Positions 15,766-24,541 of a stretch of DNA of 64,000 bases are shown piece by piece. The stretch's first letter is position 1; the number at the start of each line of letters is the position of its first letter. The translations under genes and the position numbers were made by a program. The notes below the pieces were generated by a model, which searched no databases, was not told where the DNA came from, and saw only the letters and a list, made by a program, of their open reading frames with translations. This stretch comes from Streptomyces alboniger (lineage in GTDB: Bacteria > Actinomycetota > Actinomycetes > Streptomycetales > Streptomycetaceae), in contig NZ_CP023695.1 in the NCBI RefSeq assembly GCF_008704395.1, forward strand, positions 5,332,001 to 5,396,000. Direction: 5' to 3'.

Positions 15766-16269
15766 ATGACAGGCGATAAGGCCGACGGCGGTGAGGTGCC
15801 GCTGCTCTACAGCGAGGGCAACATCGCCGCGCGGGTGGCACTGGAGCGCGAGGTCAGGGGGTGGAGCACGATCGAGCTGGCGGATCGGGTATCCAAGGCC
15901 GGCGTCAAGATGAACCAGACCGCGGTCTGGCGCATCGAGAACGGCACCCCGCGCCGCCGCATCAATGTCGACGAAGCCCTCGCCTTCGCTCGCGTCTTCG
16001 AGCTGCCCCTCGAAGAGCTGATGTCCCCGCCGCTGGAAGGGCTGGATCTCAACAGCAGACGGCTCGTCCAGGAAGCCGTCGAGGCGTACTACGAGACACG
16101 CGACGCAGAAGACCGCCTGCACCACGCCGTCGTCGGCATCGCAGAGCACATCCAGGCCCACCCGGACAGCTCACGGGCCATCCATGAACAGTGCCTTCGC
16201 CTCATGGGCGACGAGCGCGACGCCCGCACCCTCACCGAGCACATCGAGGGCGGCGGCTACCACCGATAA
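15766..16269 (+). CDS. XRE-family regulator of the integrase/excisionase region
   Basis: The 167-residue protein has an N-terminal HTH (about residues 20-80): LEREVRGWSTIELADRV, then NQTAVWRIENGTPRRRINVDEALAF. Helical residues follow to the C-terminus with no other domain. It starts at an ATG with GGAGG upstream and is followed after 21 bp by the integrase on the same strand. The location between xis and int, with an operator pair in the divergent gap, points to a switch protein deciding between integration and excision. This is inference from layout. Confidence 0.8.
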   Translation: MTGDKADGGEVPLLYSEGNIAARVALEREVRGWSTIELADRVSKAGVKMNQTAVWRIENGTPRRRINVDEALAFARVFELPLEELMSPPLEGLDLNSRRLVQEAVEAYYETRDAEDRLHHAVVGIAEHIQAHPDSSRAIHEQCLRLMGDERDARTLTEHIEGGGYHR

Positions 16270-16290
16270 CCAACCCAAGGGAGAAGCCAC

Positions 16291-17445
16291 TTGGCGAACA
16301 TCCAGAAGCGCCCCAACGGCAAATGGCGGGCCCGCTACCGCGACCTCGACGGCAAGGAGCACGCCCGCCACTTCGACCGCAAGATCGACGCTCAGCGCTG
16401 GCTGGACGAGGTCACGGCCAGCATCGTGACCGGCCAATACGTCGACCCGCGCGCCGGACGGATCACCTTCGAGAAGTACACGAAGAAGTGGGAGGAGTCG
16501 CTCATCGCCAGCGAGGCGGGCGAGCGCATCACCGACAACGCGCTCCGGCTCCACCTCGTCCCGGCGCTCGGTTCCCGCGCGATGGCGGCGATACGCCGCA
16601 ACGACCTCCAGGTGCTCTTCAAGAGCCTGTCCGAACTGCTCGGCCCCGGCAGCGTGCGCAACGTCTACGACGTCCTCGTGCGCGTCATGACCGCGGCCGT
16701 CGAGGACAAGGTCATCCCGGCCAGTCCGTGCCGCCGGATCACTCTTCCGCCCATGCCGGACGAGGAGGTCACCCCGCCCACGGTCGCGCAGGTCGAGGCC
16801 ATGGCCCGCGTGATGCCGCCGTACATTCGCGCGGCCATCGTCACGCTCGCCGGATCAGGCTTGCGAATAGGCGAGTTGCTCGGCCTCAAGGTGTCGGACA
16901 TCGACTTCAAGGCCGGAGCCATCCGCGTCGAGCGGCAGCGCCTCCAGTCCGGGAAGATCGGTCCGCCGAAGACCGCCAAGTCCCGGCGCACGGTTCCGGT
17001 CGGCGAGGTTGTCACGGACGCGCTCCTCACGCACCTCGCGGCACGCCCCTCCAAGGAGTGGCTGTTCACGATGGAGGAGGGTGAGCCTCTCAACTACCGC
17101 CGTTGGAAGACGGAGTGGAACTGCGCCCGCAGGACGCTCCAAGCGGCGGAGAACGAGGCAGCCGACCGCGAGGGCCGCAAGCCCGTCGAGCTGCCGCACA
17201 TGGTGACCCACGACCTGCGGCACTTCTACGCCTCCGCGCTCATCGCCGGCGGAGCGAGCGTCAAGCAGGTTCAGCTGGTCCTCGGCCACGCGTCCGCCGT
17301 CATCACACTGCGGATCTACGCGCACCTGTGGCCGGGCGAAGAAGACCGCACCCGGACCGTCATGGACGCCGTTCTCGGCGGCCTGCGGACCGGGTGCGGA
17401 CCGGAAGACCAAACGACCAAGGAAATCGCAGGTCAAACGGCATGA
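16291..17445 (+). CDS. int: Tyrosine recombinase, element integrase
   Basis: The 384-residue protein has an N-terminal Arm-binding-like domain (NIQKRPNGKWRARYRDLDGK), a SAM-like core-binding domain, and a catalytic domain with all key residues: Arg in GSGLRIGELLGLK, His and Arg in HDLRHFYAS, His in LGHAS and the Tyr nucleophile in LRIYAHLWPG. Translation starts at TTG 16291 with AAGGGAGAAG upstream. The stop codon lies 7 bp from the converging sodN stop. Integrases usually sit immediately beside their attachment site, so the sodN 3' end is the likely target. Confidence 0.9.
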   Translation: MANIQKRPNGKWRARYRDLDGKEHARHFDRKIDAQRWLDEVTASIVTGQYVDPRAGRITFEKYTKKWEESLIASEAGERITDNALRLHLVPALGSRAMAAIRRNDLQVLFKSLSELLGPGSVRNVYDVLVRVMTAAVEDKVIPASPCRRITLPPMPDEEVTPPTVAQVEAMARVMPPYIRAAIVTLAGSGLRIGELLGLKVSDIDFKAGAIRVERQRLQSGKIGPPKTAKSRRTVPVGEVVTDALLTHLAARPSKEWLFTMEEGEPLNYRRWKTEWNCARRTLQAAENEAADREGRKPVELPHMVTHDLRHFYASALIAGGASVKQVQLVLGHASAVITLRIYAHLWPGEEDRTRTVMDAVLGGLRTGCGPEDQTTKEIAGQTA

Positions 17446-17500
17446 TCGAAGATCAAGCCTTCTTCGTCTCCCAGAAGATCTTGTCGATCTGGGCGATGTA
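17446..17500. other. Putative right attachment site at the 3' end of sodN
   Basis: The integrase ends at 17445 and the sodN stop codon begins at 17453, so no room remains for an att site except the sodN 3' end. Site-specific integration into a gene 3' end normally leaves that gene intact on one side, as here, and a short copy at the other junction. I find no second copy of this sequence in the first 17 kb, so the left junction should lie to the left of the window. Confidence 0.5.
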
Positions 17501-17848
17501 GTCCAGCGCCTTCTGGCCCGTGGCCGGGTCCGTCGAGCCCTTGGCGGCCGAGAGGGCCTTGAGGGCGTCGTTGACCAGCTGGTGCAGCTCCGGGTACTTC
17601 TCGAAGTGCGGGGGCTTGAAGTAGTCGCTCCAGAGCACCGACACGTGGTGCTTGGCGAGCTCGGCGCGCTGCTCCTTGATGACCGTGGCGCGCGCCTGGA
17701 AGTGCGCGTCGTCGTTGGCGGCCATCTTCTCCTGCACGGCCTTGACGGACTCCGCCTCGATGCGGGCCTGGGCCGGGTCGTACACGCCGCAGGGGAGGTC
17801 GCAGTGGGCGCTGACCTTCACCTTGGGGGCGAACAGGCGGGAAAGCAT
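17453..17848 (-). CDS. sodN: Nickel superoxide dismutase precursor
   Basis: The 131-residue precursor starts MLSRLFAPKVKVSAHCDLPC. Maturation removes the first 14 residues so that His1 of HCDLPCGVY becomes the Ni ligand together with the two Cys (the Ni-hook). The rest is the four-helix bundle typical of NiSOD, and the length is normal. The enzyme dismutates superoxide in the cytoplasm as a hexamer. It is divergent from its maturation protease gene. In S. coelicolor, sodN expression responds to nickel through the Nur system and a small RNA; no Nur box was identified here. Earlier in-frame ATGs run into sodX and are rejected. Confidence 0.97.
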   Translation of the reverse strand: MLSRLFAPKVKVSAHCDLPCGVYDPAQARIEAESVKAVQEKMAANDDAHFQARATVIKEQRAELAKHHVSVLWSDYFKPPHFEKYPELHQLVNDALKALSAAKGSTDPATGQKALDYIAQIDKIFWETKKA

Positions 17849-17993
17849 GTAGCTGTCCTTCCTCGTGATCGTCTTCTCAGGTGGGACATTACTCCGTGAG
17901 AGGCCGGTTTTCGCGAGTGCCCCCATGGGCTTAGGACAAAAGTCCAGGGTCAGACTGGGACCGGTGGAGGATAGGACCGGGGAGGTGCCGGGG

Positions 17994-18428
17994 ATGCCGG
18001 AGCTGTCGCAGGAGAGCGAGCGGGGAAGGGCCGCCCTGCCGTGGGGCGCGGCCGAGGTGACGGGCCCTTCGATGGTGCCCACGCTGTACCACGGGGACCG
18101 GCTGCTCGTGCGCTGGGGCGCGCGCGTCCGCCCGGGTGACGTGGTGGTCCTGCGCCATCCGTTCCAGCAGGACCTGCTGGTCGTCAAGCGCGCCAAGGAG
18201 CGCCGTGCGGGCGGCTGGTGGGTGCTGGGCGACAACGCGTTCGCGGGCGGGGACAGCACGGACTACGGGGTCGTCCCCGAGGACCTCGTCCTGGGGAGGG
18301 TGCGGTTGCGTTACCGGCCGCCCGCGTCCGGGCGCCGCTCACCGCTCGCGGTGCTGCGCTGGGCGGCGTCCGCCGTGCGGCCGGTGCTCGCGGAGCGCTC
18401 GGTCTCCAGGCGCTTGCGGGCGCGGTAG
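17994..18428 (+). CDS. sodX: Nickel-type superoxide dismutase maturation protease
   Basis: The 144-residue protein is a signal-peptidase-like S24/S26 serine protease without the usual membrane anchor. The Ser motif is TGPSMVPTLYHGDRLLV and the catalytic Lys lies in VVKRAKERR; GDNAFAGGDSTDYG matches box E. It cleaves the SodN pro-peptide. ATG 17994 has GGGGAGG upstream; a frame starting at 17865 has no ribosome site and would cross the promoter. Its 3' end overlaps the converging CGNR gene by 118 bp. Confidence 0.92.
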   Translation: MPELSQESERGRAALPWGAAEVTGPSMVPTLYHGDRLLVRWGARVRPGDVVVLRHPFQQDLLVVKRAKERRAGGWWVLGDNAFAGGDSTDYGVVPEDLVLGRVRLRYRPPASGRRSPLAVLRWAASAVRPVLAERSVSRRLRAR

Positions 18429-18961
18429 GCGGCCACGTTGGCGCGGGTCGCGCAGCGGTCCGAGCAGTAGCGCCGGGAGCGGTTCGTCGACGTATCGAGG
18501 TAGGCGTTGCGGCACGGTGTCGCCTCGCACAGGCCGAGGCGGTCCACGCCGTGCTCGGTGAGGTGGAAGGCGAGGCCCATCGCGGCGATCGCCGCGTACC
18601 CGGCGGTGGCGTTCGAGGGGTGGTCGGCCAGGTGCATGTGCCACAGCGGGCGGCCGTCGTCGTCCCGGTGGTCGTGGCCCGAGATCTGCGGGCTCACGGG
18701 GAACTCCAGGAGCAGGGAGTTCAGCAGGTCGACCGCGAGCGTCTCGTCGCCGCCGTCCGCCGCCTCGAAGACCGCGCGGAGCCTGCCCCGTACGGACCGG
18801 AAGCGCGTGACGTCGGAATCCGTCGCGCGGCGGGCCGTCTGCGTGCTCGTCCCGAACAGATCGCGGATCGCCTCGACCGAGGTCAGCGCGTCCTTGTTGC
18901 GGCCCGGCTCCTCGCTGTTGACCAGACGTACGGCGTAGTCCGAGTAATAGGCCAGTTCCAC
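18311..18961 (-). CDS. CGNR zinc-finger transcription factor-like protein
   Basis: The 216-residue protein starts with an ABATE-type stress-response domain (ELAYYSDYAVRLVN...) and ends with the CGNR zinc finger CRNAYLDTSTNRSRRYCSD followed by a basic RANVAAYRARKR segment. Family members are putative DNA-binding regulators. The last 39 codons overlap the sodX 3' end in antisense, so the coding tail after the zinc finger (Thr/Ala/Arg-rich) may be neutral sequence imposed by sodX. Confidence 0.85.
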   Translation of the reverse strand: MELAYYSDYAVRLVNSEEPGRNKDALTSVEAIRDLFGTSTQTARRATDSDVTRFRSVRGRLRAVFEAADGGDETLAVDLLNSLLLEFPVSPQISGHDHRDDDGRPLWHMHLADHPSNATAGYAAIAAMGLAFHLTEHGVDRLGLCEATPCRNAYLDTSTNRSRRYCSDRCATRANVAAYRARKRLETERSASTGRTADAAQRSTASGERRPDAGGR

Positions 18962-19052
18962 TTGTAGTCCTTACGAGGGCGGGCTATGGTCGGCACGTCG
19001 GCAAGTAATAGCCGATTGCGGTACCAGGGTATTACGGACTGGAGGGGTTCTG

Positions 19053-19838
19053 ATGACGGAAACGGGGACCGGCGCCGAGACCGGGTCCGGGCTCGGCACC
19101 GACTGGCGTGCCTGGCAGGACAGTTGGGACCGGCAGCAGCAGTGGTACCTGCCGGACCGCGAGGAGCGGTTCCGGATCATGCTCGACATGGTCGAGGCCG
19201 TGGTCGGCCCCGCGCCGCGCGTGCTCGATCTGGCCTGCGGTACGGGAAGTATTACGGACCGGCTGCTCAAGAGGTTCCCGGACGCCACCAGTGTCGGCGT
19301 CGATCTCGACCCCGCGCTGCTCACCATCGCCGAGGGCACCTTCGCCGACGACGACCGCGTCACCTTCGTCACCGCCGATCTGACGGACCCCGACTGGGCC
19401 GCCGCGCTGCCGCACGACTCGTACGACGCCGTGCTCACCGCGACCGCCCTGCACTGGCTCTACAGCGAGCCGCTCGCCGTCCTTTACGGGCAGGTCGCCG
19501 GGCTCGTCCGCGACGGCGGCGTCTTCATGAACGCCGACCACATGCCCGACCCGGCGACCCCGCGTCTGAACGCCGCCGAGAGTGCCTTCCGCCATCGGCA
19601 GATGGACCGCGCCAAGGCCGAGGGCGTGCTGGACTGGAAGGAGTGGTGGCAGCTGGCCGCGCAGGACCCGGTCCTGGCCGCCCCCACCGCCAAGCGGTTC
19701 GAGATCTACGGCGACCACGCGGACGGTGACATGCCTTCGGCCGAGTGGCACGCGCGGACTCTGCGGGAGGCCGGCTTCGCCGAGGCGCGGGTCGTGTGGG
19801 CCTCGCCCTCGGACGCGGTGGTCATGGGTCTTAAGTAG
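19053..19838 (+). CDS. Class I SAM-dependent methyltransferase
   Basis: The 261-residue protein has motif I VLDLACGTGSITDRLL near residue 50, GVDLDPALL at the end of strand 2, and a motif IV region YDAVLTATALHWLYSE like trans-aconitate or UbiE-type enzymes. It starts at ATG 19053 with GGAGGGG 6 nt upstream. It is monocistronic: the previous gene is divergent and the next converges across a strong hairpin. The substrate is unknown. Confidence 0.88.
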   Translation: MTETGTGAETGSGLGTDWRAWQDSWDRQQQWYLPDREERFRIMLDMVEAVVGPAPRVLDLACGTGSITDRLLKRFPDATSVGVDLDPALLTIAEGTFADDDRVTFVTADLTDPDWAAALPHDSYDAVLTATALHWLYSEPLAVLYGQVAGLVRDGGVFMNADHMPDPATPRLNAAESAFRHRQMDRAKAEGVLDWKEWWQLAAQDPVLAAPTAKRFEIYGDHADGDMPSAEWHARTLREAGFAEARVVWASPSDAVVMGLK

Positions 19839-19865
19839 CGGGGTTGCCCCGCGGGTTCGGTGGGG

Positions 19866-19905
19866 GCTGGCCGCACAGTTCCCCGCGCCCCTTACGGGGC
19901 GCGCC
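19866..19905. repeat. Dispersed intergenic repeat, copy 1
   Basis: A 40-bp element containing CAGTTCCCCGCGC and TACGGGGCGC occurs here and again at 51517-51556 with about 35 of 40 bases identical. It lies after a gene end in both cases. Elements of this type (GGGGAACTGCGCGACCAGCC on the opposite strand) are common between Streptomyces genes. The inner GCGCCCCTTACGGGGCGC part can fold. Confidence 0.6.
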
Positions 19906-19943
19906 GAAGGGGCCGGTACGGAATCCGTACCGGCCCCTTCGGC
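19903..19943. terminator. Bidirectional terminator, 20-bp perfect stem
   Basis: Bases 19903-19922 are exactly complementary to 19924-19943 around one central A, giving a perfect GC-rich stem between the converging methyltransferase and ABC transporter genes. There is no T-run, which is normal for Streptomyces terminators. Confidence 0.85.
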
Positions 19944-19965
19944 GATCACTGAAACCAGCGGAGCG

Positions 19966-20727
19966 TTAGAGCACCTTGGACAGGAAGGACTGCGTCCGCT
20001 CCTGCTGCGGGTTCGTCAGGACCTCGCGCGGGTGGCCCGACTCGACCACCACGCCTTCGTCCATGAAGACGAGGTTGTCGCCGACCTCCCGCGCGAAGCC
20101 CATCTCGTGCGTGACGACGATCATCGTCATGCCGGACTCCGCGAGGTCCCGCATCACGTCGAGGACGTCGCCGACCAGCTCGGGGTCGAGCGCCGACGTC
20201 GGCTCGTCGAACAGCATCAGCTTCGGGTCCATCGCCAGCGCCCGGGCGATCGCCACCCGCTGCTGCTGGCCGCCGGAGAGCTGCGAGGGGTAGTTGCCCG
20301 CCTTGTCGGCGAGGCCCACCCGTTCGAGCAGCTGGCCGGCCCGCTCCCGTGCCTGGCTCTTGGCGACGCCCTTGACCTGGACCGGCGCCTCCATGATGTT
20401 CTCCAGCGCCGTCATGTGCGGGAAGAGGTTGAAGCGCTGGAAGACCATGCCGATGTCCCGGCGCTTCAGGGCGACTTCGCTGTCCTTCAGCTCGTACAGC
20501 TTGTCCCCCTTCTGCCGGTAGCCGACCAGCTCACCGTCGACGTACAGCCGGCCGGCGTTGATCTTCTCCAGGTGGTTGATGCAGCGCAGGAACGTCGACT
20601 TGCCGGAGCCGGACGGGCCGATGAGGCAGAAGACCTCACCCGACTTGACCTCCAGGTCGATGCCCTTGAGGACCTCTACGTTGCCGAAGGACTTGTGGAC
20701 GCCTTCGGACTTCACCATGGCGGTCAT
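19966..20727 (-). CDS. Polar amino-acid ABC transporter ATP-binding protein
   Basis: The 253-residue ATPase has Walker [10 protein letters not shown], a Q-loop, the signature [15 protein letters not shown], Walker [14 protein letters not shown] and the switch His in VVTHEMGF. The layout is that of the GlnQ/HisP family importing polar amino acids. The start ATG 20727 overlaps the permease stop (ATGA); a frame reaching 21222 is a shadow. It is the last gene of the binding protein, permease, ATPase operon. Confidence 0.95.
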   Translation of the reverse strand: MTAMVKSEGVHKSFGNVEVLKGIDLEVKSGEVFCLIGPSGSGKSTFLRCINHLEKINAGRLYVDGELVGYRQKGDKLYELKDSEVALKRRDIGMVFQRFNLFPHMTALENIMEAPVQVKGVAKSQARERAGQLLERVGLADKAGNYPSQLSGGQQQRVAIARALAMDPKLMLFDEPTSALDPELVGDVLDVMRDLAESGMTMIVVTHEMGFAREVGDNLVFMDEGVVVESGHPREVLTNPQQERTQSFLSKVL

Positions 20728-21665
20728 GCGGTGCCTCCCCGCGGGCTGTTGAGGGACAGCATGTTGGCCTTGATCTTCTGCCAGGGGGTGTCCGGCAGCG
20801 AGCGCGACGAACCGCGCGCGTAGTAACGCTCCAGGTAGAACTGTCCGACGCTGAGGATCGACGTCATGATCAGGTACCAGCAGGCGGCGAGCAGCAGCGT
20901 CTCCACCGTCGCGCCGGACGAGGTGCCGATGTCCTGGGCGTACTTGAGCAGCTCGTAGTACTGCACGGCGGCGACCAGCGAGGTCGTCTTGAGCATGTTG
21001 ATGAACTCGTTGCCCGTCGGCGGCACGACCACGCGCATCGCCTGCGGCAGCACCACGCGGCGCAGCGTCTTGTTGTGGCTCATGCCGAGCGCGTGCGAGG
21101 CCTCGGTCTGGCCCTCGTCGACCGAGAGCAGACCGGCGCGGCAGATCTCCGCCATGTACGCGGCTTCGTTGAGGCCGAGGCCGAGCAGCGCCGTCAGGAA
21201 CGGCGTCATGAAGTCCGACCACTCGTCCTTGTAGACCGGGCCGAGGTTGATGTAGTCGAAGACGAAGCCGAGGTTGAACCAGACGAAGAGCTGGACCAGG
21301 ACCGGCGTACCGCGGAAGAACCAGATGTAGAACCAGGCGATCGAGGAGGTCACCGGGTTCTTCGACAGGCGCATCACGGAGAGGATCACACCGCCGACGA
21401 CGCCGATGAGCATCGAGAGGAAGGTGAGGATCAGCGTCTCGCGGACACCCTTGAGGATGCGCTCGTCGAAGAAGTTGTCGGGGATCGCGCCCCAGTTGAT
21501 GTCACCCTGCGAGAAGGCGTAGACGATCGCGGCGAGGACGCCGATCGCCAGGACCGCCGCGACGTACCGGCCGAAGTGCCGCACGGGGATGGCCTTGATG
21601 GCCTCCGCCTGCCGCGCCTTCGGGACGTCGTCCTCGGGGCCCTTCTTGGAGATGTCGGTGGTCAC
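20724..21665 (-). CDS. Polar amino-acid ABC transporter permease
   Basis: The 313-residue inner-membrane protein has a 40-residue cytoplasmic start, then about six hydrophobic segments. The HisM-type EAA loop, [22 protein letters not shown], appears near residue 190. It starts at GTG 21665. Only one permease gene is present, so the channel is probably a homodimer. It lies 38 bp after the binding-protein gene and overlaps the ATPase gene by 4 bp. Confidence 0.94.
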   Translation of the reverse strand: MTTDISKKGPEDDVPKARQAEAIKAIPVRHFGRYVAAVLAIGVLAAIVYAFSQGDINWGAIPDNFFDERILKGVRETLILTFLSMLIGVVGGVILSVMRLSKNPVTSSIAWFYIWFFRGTPVLVQLFVWFNLGFVFDYINLGPVYKDEWSDFMTPFLTALLGLGLNEAAYMAEICRAGLLSVDEGQTEASHALGMSHNKTLRRVVLPQAMRVVVPPTGNEFINMLKTTSLVAAVQYYELLKYAQDIGTSSGATVETLLLAACWYLIMTSILSVGQFYLERYYARGSSRSLPDTPWQKIKANMLSLNSPRGGTA

Positions 21666-21703
21666 GTGCGTGGCCTTTCAGCGACTCGGGGAGAGGGACG
21701 CGG

Positions 21704-22660
21704 TCACTTGCCGCCGTTGATCTTGGCTTCCTTGACCGCGCCGTCCTCGACGCCCCACTTCTTGATGATCTTTTCGTAGTCGCCGTTGGCGATGATCGCG
21801 TCGAGCGCGGCCTTGATCGCGTCGCGCAGCTCGGGGTTCTTCTTGGAGACAGCGATGCCGTACGGCGCCGCCTCGACCTGCTCGCCGACCAGCTGGAAGT
21901 CCTTGCCGCCGCCCGACGTCTTCACCGCGTACGCGGCCACGGGGAAGTCGGACGAACCCGCGTCGGCGCCGCCGGAGCGCAGTCGGGTCTGGGCCTGCTG
22001 GTCGTTGTCGAACTGCTCGATCGCGATCTTCTTGCCGCCCTTGCACTTCTTGGACTCGGCCTTGGCCAGGTCGTGCGAGACGGTGCCGCGCTGGACGACG
22101 ATCTTCTTGCCGCAGAGGTCCGACCAGGTCTTGATGCCCTGGTCGTCGCCCTTCTTGGTGTAGATGGAGACACCCGCCGTGAAGTAGTCGACGAAGTCGA
22201 CGCCGTCGCCGACCTTCTTGCCGGTCTCCTCGTCGATGCCCTCCTGGCGGTTCTTGGTGTCGGTCATGGCCGACATCGCGATCTGGTAGCGCTTGGAGCG
22301 CAGACCGCCGAGGAGGGTGTCGAAGGTGCCGTTCTCGAACTCGAACCGCACGCCGAGCTGCTTGCCCATGGCCTCGCCCAGGTCCGGGTCGATACCCACG
22401 GTGTTGCCGGACTTGTCCTTGAACTCCACCGGCGGGTAGGCGATGTCCGAACCGACCTTGATGACGCCCTTGGCGCGGATGTCCTTGGGCAGCTTGTCGG
22501 CGAGCGGCGCGTCGACGACCGCGTTGCTCTCCTTGTCGTTGGTCTGGTCGCCACAGCCGGACAGCAGCAGCGCACCGGCGACCGCGACCGCGCCGACCGC
22601 GGCAATCCGGGACTTCGCGGACTTGGCTGCGGTCGTACGGCAAAGGGGGCTTGCGGTCAT
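21704..22660 (-). CDS. Amino-acid ABC transporter substrate-binding lipoprotein
   Basis: The 318-residue precursor has a basic start, a hydrophobic stretch and the lipobox LLLSGC near residue 34, then the family 3 solute-binding fold (GVIKVGSDIAYPPVEF, IDPDLGEAMGKQLG, and CGKKIVVQRGTVSHD). It would be lipid-anchored outside the membrane and capture a polar amino acid. ATG 22660 follows GGAGGAA; the frame extending to 22930 has no ribosome site. It is first in the operon. Confidence 0.94.
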   Translation of the reverse strand: MTASPLCRTTAAKSAKSRIAAVGAVAVAGALLLSGCGDQTNDKESNAVVDAPLADKLPKDIRAKGVIKVGSDIAYPPVEFKDKSGNTVGIDPDLGEAMGKQLGVRFEFENGTFDTLLGGLRSKRYQIAMSAMTDTKNRQEGIDEETGKKVGDGVDFVDYFTAGVSIYTKKGDDQGIKTWSDLCGKKIVVQRGTVSHDLAKAESKKCKGGKKIAIEQFDNDQQAQTRLRSGGADAGSSDFPVAAYAVKTSGGGKDFQLVGEQVEAAPYGIAVSKKNPELRDAIKAALDAIIANGDYEKIIKKWGVEDGAVKEAKINGGK

Positions 22661-23133
22661 GGTGGTTCCTCCGGCGGATGAGGGAGTTGCCGATGGGTCG
22701 GGCACACACCTTCGGGTGTCGCGACCTCGTGTGATGACGGCATCTTGCCATTCGGACCGTCCGATTCTGGGTGCCGGAGATGTCAAAATCGGATAACGGG
22801 CGATCTGGGAATGCCTACGGCCCGGTAGGGCCCGGATGTATGGGCCCGGGAGCAAACCACCGTTAACCATCCGATATACCGCGAATCTCGCTATGTGGAC
22901 TCTCGGGGGCGGTCCAGGTGTGCGCTGCAACCAATGTCACTCGCCCGGCCCCCTCCCTGTCGGGTACAAAGGTTGGCTACACCCCTCATCCGGGGCTCAG
23001 GGCGCGTGTGCGGCGCGCCCGCGTGTCCGTACCTCCCTCCGTCGACAGACGGGGAACGGACGCGGTGCCCGCCCACTTCTCAACCGGGAGTGGACACCCT
23101 CAACGAATGATTAAGACTTAAGGGGTCAGACAA
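22661..23133. promoter_or_regulatory. Divergent intergenic region, transporter operon and malic enzyme
   Basis: This 473-bp gap has no convincing gene. It is less GC-rich near 22770-22900 and contains CGGCCCGGTAGGGCCCGG-type short inverted repeats at 22817-22834. TTAAGACTTAA, a perfect 11-bp palindrome, lies at 23111-23121 just before the AGGGG ribosome site of the malic enzyme gene. Promoters of both operons should lie here. Confidence 0.4.
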
Positions 23134-24357
23134 GTGGCAGCGGAGATCGTCAATCCTCGCAGCGACAGCAGTACGGATCACGAGGGCCCTGCGGGTGCAG
23201 CCGAGCCCTTCGATCCGGCCTTCGCGCTGCACCGTGGCGGCAAGATGGCCGTGCAGGCCACCGTGCCGATCCGCGACAAGGACGACCTGTCCCTCGCATA
23301 CACGCCCGGCGTCGCGAAAGTGTGCAGCGCGATCGCCGAGCGACCGGAGCTCGTCCATGACTACACGTGGAAGTCGAACGTCGTCGCCGTCGTGACCGAC
23401 GGCACCGCCGTGCTCGGCCTCGGAGACATCGGCCCCGAGGCCTCCCTCCCCGTCATGGAGGGCAAGGCCATTCTCTTCAAGCAGTTCGGCGGCGTGGACG
23501 CGGTGCCGATCGCGCTCGCGACGACCGATGCCGACGAGATCGTCGAGACCGTGGTGCGGCTCGCCCCGTCCTTCGGCGGTGTGAACCTGGAGGACATCTC
23601 GGCGCCGCGGTGCTTCGAGATCGAGCGCAAGCTCCAGGAGCGGCTCGACATTCCGGTCTTCCACGACGACCAGCACGGCACGGCCGTCGTGACGCTGGCG
23701 GCGCTGCGGAACGCGGCGAAGCTGACCGGGCGCACCCTCGGCGAGCTGCGTGCCGTCATCTCCGGTGCCGGTGCCGCCGGTGTCGCCATCGCCAAGTTCC
23801 TGCTGGAGGCGGGGCTCGGGGACGTGGCGGTCGCGGACCGCAAGGGCGTCGTGAGCCGGGACCGGGACGACCTGACGCCGGTCAAGCGGGAGCTGGCCGA
23901 ACTCACCAACAAGGCGGGGCTGAGCGGGTCCCTGGAGTCCGCGCTCGCCGGTGCCGACGTGTTCATCGGCGTCTCGGGCGGGACCGTGCCGGAGCCGGCC
24001 GTCGCCTCCATGGCGCCCAACTCCTTCGTGTTCGCCATGGCCAACCCGAACCCGGAGGTCCACCCGGACGTCGCACACAAGTACGCGGCCGTGGTGGCGA
24101 CCGGGCGTTCGGACTACCCGAACCAGATCAACAACGTGCTGGCGTTCCCCGGCATCTTCGCGGGAGCGCTTCAGGTGCGGGCCTCGCGGATCACCGAGGG
24201 CATGAAGATCGCCGCCGCCGACGCCCTCGCGGACGTCGTCGGGGACGAGCTGTCCGCCGATTACGTCATCCCGTCGCCGTTCGACGAGCGCGTCGCCCCG
24301 GCCGTGACCGCCGCGGTCGCCGCCGCCGCGCGGGCGGAGGGCGTCGCCCGCGGATGA
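23134..24357 (+). CDS. NAD(P)-dependent malic enzyme
   Basis: The 407-residue protein has the short bacterial malic enzyme layout without a phosphotransacetylase domain: SLAYTPGVAKVC, the metal-binding FHDDQHGTAVV near residue 175, and a Rossmann GAGAAGVAIAKFLL near residue 213. It converts malate to pyruvate, CO2 and NAD(P)H in the cytoplasm. It starts at GTG 23134, 9 nt after AGGGG. It stands alone with two hairpins directly downstream. Confidence 0.95.
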   Translation: MAAEIVNPRSDSSTDHEGPAGAAEPFDPAFALHRGGKMAVQATVPIRDKDDLSLAYTPGVAKVCSAIAERPELVHDYTWKSNVVAVVTDGTAVLGLGDIGPEASLPVMEGKAILFKQFGGVDAVPIALATTDADEIVETVVRLAPSFGGVNLEDISAPRCFEIERKLQERLDIPVFHDDQHGTAVVTLAALRNAAKLTGRTLGELRAVISGAGAAGVAIAKFLLEAGLGDVAVADRKGVVSRDRDDLTPVKRELAELTNKAGLSGSLESALAGADVFIGVSGGTVPEPAVASMAPNSFVFAMANPNPEVHPDVAHKYAAVVATGRSDYPNQINNVLAFPGIFAGALQVRASRITEGMKIAAADALADVVGDELSADYVIPSPFDERVAPAVTAAVAAAARAEGVARG

Positions 24358-24363
24358 CGTCGT

Positions 24364-24387
24364 GGCCCCGCCCGTCGCGGCGGGGCC
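24364..24387 (+). terminator. Terminator stem 1 after malic enzyme
   Basis: GGCCCCGCC and GGCGGGGCC form a perfect 9-bp stem with a 6-nt loop starting 7 bp after the malic enzyme stop, followed by TT. Confidence 0.8.
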
Positions 24388-24397
24388 TTGCCTCGAT

Positions 24398-24435
24398 CGC
24401 CCACCTGTCTCCGTTCGGACGGCAGGTGGGCGTTT
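24398..24435 (+). terminator. Terminator stem 2 after malic enzyme
   Basis: CGCCCACCTG at 24398-24407 pairs with CAGGTGGGCG at 24423-24432 across a 15-nt loop and is followed by TTTG. It is a second, more classical terminator in tandem with the first. Confidence 0.8.
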
Positions 24436-24541
24436 GTCATGGAGCGCCTCCGGCCGGACGGCTCGCCGTCGGCGGCCGCGGGACGCGTGTCACAGCCGTA
24501 CGTGGTTCCGTCGGCCGCTCCGCCTGCCTATCGTCGGCGTC

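Noticed and set aside
1..17445. A left attachment copy of the sodN end inside the window
   Set aside because: No second copy of the 17453-17500 sequence was seen; the junction is probably outside the window.
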